7,949 nt of DNA from Chloroflexota bacterium. GTDB taxonomy: Bacteria > Chloroflexota > Anaerolineae > UBA1429. Shown one piece after another: positions 4,958 through 7,949 of this stretch. Numbering within the stretch: the stretch's first letter is position 1; every line of letters begins with the position of its first letter. The stretch lies in the NCBI GenBank assembly GCA_014360745.1, contig JACIWY010000154.1:1-7949 (forward strand), read 5' to 3'. The position numbers were made by a program, and so were the translations under genes. A model generated the notes under the pieces. The model saw only the letters and a program-made list of their open reading frames with translations. It was not told where the DNA came from and did no database searches.

Positions 4958-7451
4958 AAGTCACCCTCCCTAACTCCTCGCCCCCGGCATCGACCAGGTG
5001 CACCGAGCAGGCCAGGCAAGGGTCAAAAGAGTGCACCGTGCGCAAAATTTCGACCGGGCGCCTCGGATCGGCCACTGGGGTGCCGATGAGCGCCTGTTCC
5101 CAGGCGCCCCGATTCCCGGCGGCATCGCGGGGCGAGCCGTTCCAAGTGGTGGGCACCACCATCTGATAGTTGGCAATCTTGCCGTTAGCAATCTTGACCC
5201 AATGCCCCAAAGCGCCGCGCGGCGCCTCGGTGGTACCCCACCCCTGCGCCTCGACGGGCCAAGTGGCGGGATCCCACTTGGCGCCGTTATGAATGGCCAG
5301 GTCACCGCGCCCGATATTGGCTTCCAGTTCGTCGAGCCAGCCCAACATGCGCTCAGCGATGGCCAGCGTTTCGATACCGCGCGCGGCGACGCGCCCTAGA
5401 GTGGAAAAGAGCGCCTCTGGGCCAGCGCCGAGCGCGGCCAGCACGTCGTCCACCAGTTGGCGAATGCGCGGGTGTCCGGCGGCATAGGCCACGCCGACGC
5501 GAGCCAAGGGGCCTACCTCCATGGGCGTGCCGTTGTAGCGCGGCGCCTTGAGCCAGGAGTACTTGGCATCGACGTAAAGTGCGTCGAAGGGTGGCTGTGG
5601 GCCGGTATAATCGGGCAAGGTCTCGCCCTGATAAGGATGCTTGCCCACCCCATCGCCATCGACGTAGCGATAATAAGAGTGGGCCACATACTCTTCGATC
5701 CGAGACGGATCCAAACTTCCCAGATTGCCCAGGTCACCCCCCAAAATGATGCCTTGAGGCATCCACAAATGGGCAGGATCACCACCTGGGGCTTGGGAGG
5801 AAGAAGCCTCGGGAAAGTCGCCAAAGGCGAGCAGATTGCCATATCCTCCGCCGGTGCCGGCCCAATCCGGATACTGCGAAGCGACGAGGAGCAGGTCCTT
5901 GAGATACACCTTGCTGACCAGTTCGATGGCCTTTTGGCTCAGAACGCGCATCTGCTGAATGATGCTCGGCGTAATGCCCGCCGTCCCCTCAGGCCCCACC
6001 GGCGTGGCCATTCCACCGACCAGATAGGTCTGAGGATGGGGATTCTTGCCGCCGAGGTAGGCATGCATCTTGATATACTCGCGTTGCCAGTCCAACGCTT
6101 CGAGATAGTGCGCCGCCGCCAACAGATTCGCCTCGGGCGGAAGGACATACGCCGGATGCCCCCAGTAGCCATTGGCAAAGAGGCCAAGCTGGCCGCTATT
6201 GACCACGTTTTGCAGCCTGGCCTTGACCCGAGCAAAGTACTCGACGGAGGAATTGGGCCAATCGGAGATGGAGCGGGCCAGCGAACTCGTGGCATTGGGG
6301 TCGGCCGAAAGCGCACTGATCACGTCCACCCAATCCAGGGCGTGCAAGTGGTAAAAGTGAATGACATGGTCTTGCACAAACTGCGCCCCATCGATAAGGT
6401 TACGAATCAGGCGCGCATTATCGGGCACGGTGATGCCCAAGGCGTTTTCCACCGCGCGCACCGAAGCCAAGGCATGGACGGTGGTGCACACCCCGCACAA
6501 ACGCTGGGTAAAAGCCCAAGCCTCGCGCGGGTCGCGCCCTTTTAGAATCAGCTCCACCCCACGGAACATGGTGCCACTGCTCCAGGCATCGGTCACGACG
6601 CCGTTGTCGACGTTGACCTCCAAGCGCAAATGCCCCTCAATGCGGGTCAAGGGGTCGATGACGATCCTGCGCCCCGGCTGAGGGCTCGGTTCCGGTGTGA
6701 CCGTCGGAGCCGGGGGAGTAGGCGTGGGCCTCCGAGGCTTGCGGTACTTGAGCGTGGCCGACTCGCGCATTTTGATCCAGTAGCCTTCGCCAGGAACCAA
6801 CGTTTGTAACGAGTCGGCCCCTGTCGGTCGGCCAGGCTGATAAGACGCCCAGGTATCGCCGCGATAGGTGAATACAACGTCGCATTGTTCGCCGATGTTG
6901 GCCAACGCCTCAGCAGTGGCCTGCGAAACGTCGGGCAGATAGCTCACTAAATTCCAACCGCGTCGCAAGGGGATGGCCGTTTCAGGGTCTAGCAGCTCTC
7001 CTCGAACACACCAACGGCGGCTTTGGTTCATATGCATCCAGTAACCGGCCAGAGGGGAAAACCGGACCAAATCCGACATTTCCGCCGGCAATTGGGGGAA
7101 ACAAGAGCGGTACTGTCGGCCATCGAAGGCAAAGATGGCATCACAAGCTTCCTCCAGGTCGGCCACGATTTCGCACATGCGCGTCAACGGCCGACCGGCG
7201 GAGATGGGTCGAACATTGAGGGAAATCAAGTTCCAGCCCGCGACAAGATCGAGGCATAACTCAGCCGGGCCCTCGCCGGTGATGACCACCTGTTGGGCGG
7301 CTGCTACGGCGCGCCGCGCACCCGATACGCCGGCCGTGGATAAAGCTTCGGCCAGGGCTTTGTCAGGCGAGGGGGGACGGAAAGGCGCCGTGTCCTTGGA
7401 GAGATCCCAAGACATCGATTTGATGCTATCCATGATAATCAACTTCTCCAT
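4944..7451 (-). CDS. hyaB: [NiFe] hydrogenase large subunit, group 1 type, with N-terminal paired GWNLxS-module extension
   Basis: Catalytic subunit of an H2-oxidising hydrogenase. The canonical part runs from about residue 262 (RIVIDPLTRIEGHLRLEV) to the end. L1 is RLCGVCTTVH (317-326, C319 and C322), L2 is DPCLACSVH (810-818, C812 and C815), the conserved APRGALGHW is at 743-751, and LVDAGGEELGRVTFGTF follows H818 as the 17-residue tag removed by the protease. Both L motifs and the ASVRAVE context fit group 1; the subgroup was not resolved. Known large subunits start near RIVIDPxTRIEGH, yet here about 260 residues precede it: a short N-terminus, two GWNL[IV]S modules (about 63-150 and 159-236) and a Pro/Thr linker (239-261). 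No stop or plausible internal start separates the parts. No signal peptide is seen; export, if any, would ride on the small subunit. The start is ATG 7451, or ATG 7433 with weak GGAG upstream. It lies 51 bases after the small subunit and overlaps the protease gene. Confidence 0.93.
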   Translation of the reverse strand: MEKLIIMDSIKSMSWDLSKDTAPFRPPSPDKALAEALSTAGVSGARRAVAAAQQVVITGEGPAELCLDLVAGWNLISLNVRPISAGRPLTRMCEIVADLEEACDAIFAFDGRQYRSCFPQLPAEMSDLVRFSPLAGYWMHMNQSRRWCVRGELLDPETAIPLRRGWNLVSYLPDVSQATAEALANIGEQCDVVFTYRGDTWASYQPGRPTGADSLQTLVPGEGYWIKMRESATLKYRKPRRPTPTPPAPTVTPEPSPQPGRRIVIDPLTRIEGHLRLEVNVDNGVVTDAWSSGTMFRGVELILKGRDPREAWAFTQRLCGVCTTVHALASVRAVENALGITVPDNARLIRNLIDGAQFVQDHVIHFYHLHALDWVDVISALSADPNATSSLARSISDWPNSSVEYFARVKARLQNVVNSGQLGLFANGYWGHPAYVLPPEANLLAAAHYLEALDWQREYIKMHAYLGGKNPHPQTYLVGGMATPVGPEGTAGITPSIIQQMRVLSQKAIELVSKVYLKDLLLVASQYPDWAGTGGGYGNLLAFGDFPEASSSQAPGGDPAHLWMPQGIILGGDLGNLGSLDPSRIEEYVAHSYYRYVDGDGVGKHPYQGETLPDYTGPQPPFDALYVDAKYSWLKAPRYNGTPMEVGPLARVGVAYAAGHPRIRQLVDDVLAALGAGPEALFSTLGRVAARGIETLAIAERMLGWLDELEANIGRGDLAIHNGAKWDPATWPVEAQGWGTTEAPRGALGHWVKIANGKIANYQMVVPTTWNGSPRDAAGNRGAWEQALIGTPVADPRRPVEILRTVHSFDPCLACSVHLVDAGGEELGRVTFGTF
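4965..4969 (-). promoter_or_regulatory. ribosome binding site of the maturation protease
   Basis: GGAGG within the last codons of the large-subunit gene, seven bases before the TTG at 4957. It supports the unusual TTG start and the 14-base gene overlap. Confidence 0.65.
6744..7265 (-). repeat. two GWNL[IV]S/GYW modules in the large-subunit extension
   Basis: Coding repeats of roughly 80-90 residues. Copy 1 (7002-7265) runs from LVAGWNLISLNV through AIFAFDGRQY to LAGYWMHM. Copy 2 (6744-6977) runs from PLRRGWNLVSYLP through VVFTYRGDTW to GEGYWIKM. Shared landmarks are GWNL[IV]S, a [VI]F-[FY]-x-G strand and GYW at the end. This module is common in surface proteins of Chloroflexota and relatives (general knowledge); I know no settled function. 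The DNA copies are strongly diverged, so the duplication is old. Confidence 0.75.
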
Positions 7452-7502
7452 AAGAAAGGACTATTAGGGGACATTACAGAAGAAACACTGTGATTGGGCC
7501 TC

Positions 7503-7949
7503 TCAGTCGTCGTCTTTGGCGCCTTCCGACGACCGAGCGTAAAAGGGAGTAGCGCGATCCCAAAAGTTGCGTCGGGCACAACCGATGCAATGATGGCCTG
7601 CGCCGATCGGCCAAGAAGTTTCTTCGTTCCATCTGACGATCGGGCAGTTGTGCCCTGTATCCGGGCCACGACAACCCATCTTCTTGAGGCACCACCCTTG
7701 TTGATGACCATAGTCACCCCAAGCTAGCACATATTTGTCTTGATCTTTGAAGCGCTTACGTTCACAGTGCTTGTGCACCTCGTCATGATAGGCAAAGCGA
7801 GGCCGCCCATCGCCCTCCAATTCGGGCAATCTGTTATAGGCGAGCAAATAAACGACGACCCCAACCAGATTCACAACATTGGCCGGACAGCCGGGCATGT
7901 TCACCAGGTTCGCGATGCCGGGCACGGCCCCGGCGACGCCGGTGGCGCC
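7503..7949 (-). CDS. hyaA: [NiFe] hydrogenase small subunit, C-terminal part (partial at window edge)
   Basis: The electron-transfer subunit, passing electrons from the NiFe site through three FeS clusters. The 148 visible residues run from the window edge to TGA (7503-7505). NMPGCP carries the last ligand of the proximal cluster. VHKHC, then C-x24-C (GWC) and C-x5-C (MGC) reproduce the His/Cys set of the distal [4Fe-4S] cluster. GHNC and HHCIGC supply three cysteines for the medial cluster, the pattern seen with [3Fe-4S] in standard group 1 enzymes. The protein ends soon after the conserved FWDRATPFY with SSEGAKDDD, so the hydrophobic C-terminal anchor found in many membrane-bound group 1 enzymes is missing. 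The N-terminus, including any Tat signal and the extra proximal cysteines linked to oxygen tolerance, lies outside the window. It is the first visible gene of the small-large-protease operon; its promoter is also outside. Confidence 0.95.
   Translation of the reverse strand, partial: GATGVAGAVPGIANLVNMPGCPANVVNLVGVVVYLLAYNRLPELEGDGRPRFAYHDEVHKHCERKRFKDQDKYVLAWGDYGHQQGWCLKKMGCRGPDTGHNCPIVRWNEETSWPIGAGHHCIGCARRNFWDRATPFYARSSEGAKDDD

Noticed and set aside
5457..6545. 362-residue plus-strand open frame
   Set aside because: It lies wholly antisense to the catalytic part of the hydrogenase large subunit, shows no recognisable motif and reads as arginine/isoleucine-rich shadow sequence.
7460..7505. 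Possible second UGA read-through at the end of the hydrogenase small subunit
   Set aside because: Reading on gives only a dozen residues before TAA, with no family support and no convincing SECIS-like hairpin; a normal stop is far more likely.
1..7949. CRISPR array, tRNA, rRNA, insertion sequence or prophage signals
   Set aside because: Read for on both strands by eye; no short direct-repeat array, cloverleaf, transposase or integrase motif was found.

Overview
The window reads as GC-rich bacterial DNA, most likely from a member of the Chloroflexota. The taxonomic guess is an inference from protein style: paired GWNL[IV]S modules followed by a Pro/Thr linker (PTPTPPAPTVTPEPSPQP), and a secreted-type propeller with SADGRYVAFES / NLVPGDTNG repeats. 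No rRNA, tRNA, transposase, integrase or CRISPR array was seen. The gene order looks chromosomal and ordinary; the unusual features lie inside individual genes.

Layout, left to right. (1) Positions 1-90 hold the last 29 codons of a plus-strand gene with a hydrophobic C-terminus. (2) On the minus strand, 107-1141 encodes a short homoserine dehydrogenase without an ACT domain. Upstream of it, 1247-1486 encodes a 79-residue selenoprotein W-like (Rdx family) protein that is readable only if an in-frame UGA at 1448-1450 is decoded as selenocysteine (C-T-S-U). It has a strong Shine-Dalgarno, a good promoter, a candidate bacterial SECIS hairpin just after the UGA and its own intrinsic terminator. 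(3) A 301-bp divergent intergenic region (1487-1787) carries the promoters of the selenoprotein gene and of the rightward operon. (4) On the plus strand, 1788-3185 encodes a membrane-anchored or secreted seven-bladed propeller, joined by an ATGA overlap to 3182-4303, an AbrB-family integral membrane protein (PF05145 type). (5) A 135-bp convergent gap holds nested inverted repeats. (6) On the minus strand is a [NiFe] hydrogenase operon in the usual order: small subunit (C-terminal part only, 7503-7949), large subunit (4944-7451) and maturation endopeptidase (4439-4957).

The most unusual object is the hydrogenase large subunit. Its catalytic part looks complete, with L1 and L2 cysteine motifs and a cleavable C-terminal tag. 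It is preceded, in one uninterrupted reading frame, by about 260 extra residues made of two GWNL[IV]S/GYW modules and a Pro/Thr linker, an architecture normally associated with extracellular proteins. The small subunit also ends without the usual hydrophobic C-terminal anchor. Together these suggest a group 1-type hydrogenase whose large subunit carries its own surface-tethering or partner-binding modules. This is an inference and needs database and structural checks.

How the genes work together: the small and large hydrogenase subunits form the H2-oxidising core, and the protease trims the large subunit after nickel insertion. The propeller and the AbrB-like membrane protein are co-transcribed and translationally coupled, so they probably act as one envelope unit. 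Homoserine dehydrogenase and the selenoprotein share a strand but appear to be separate transcription units.
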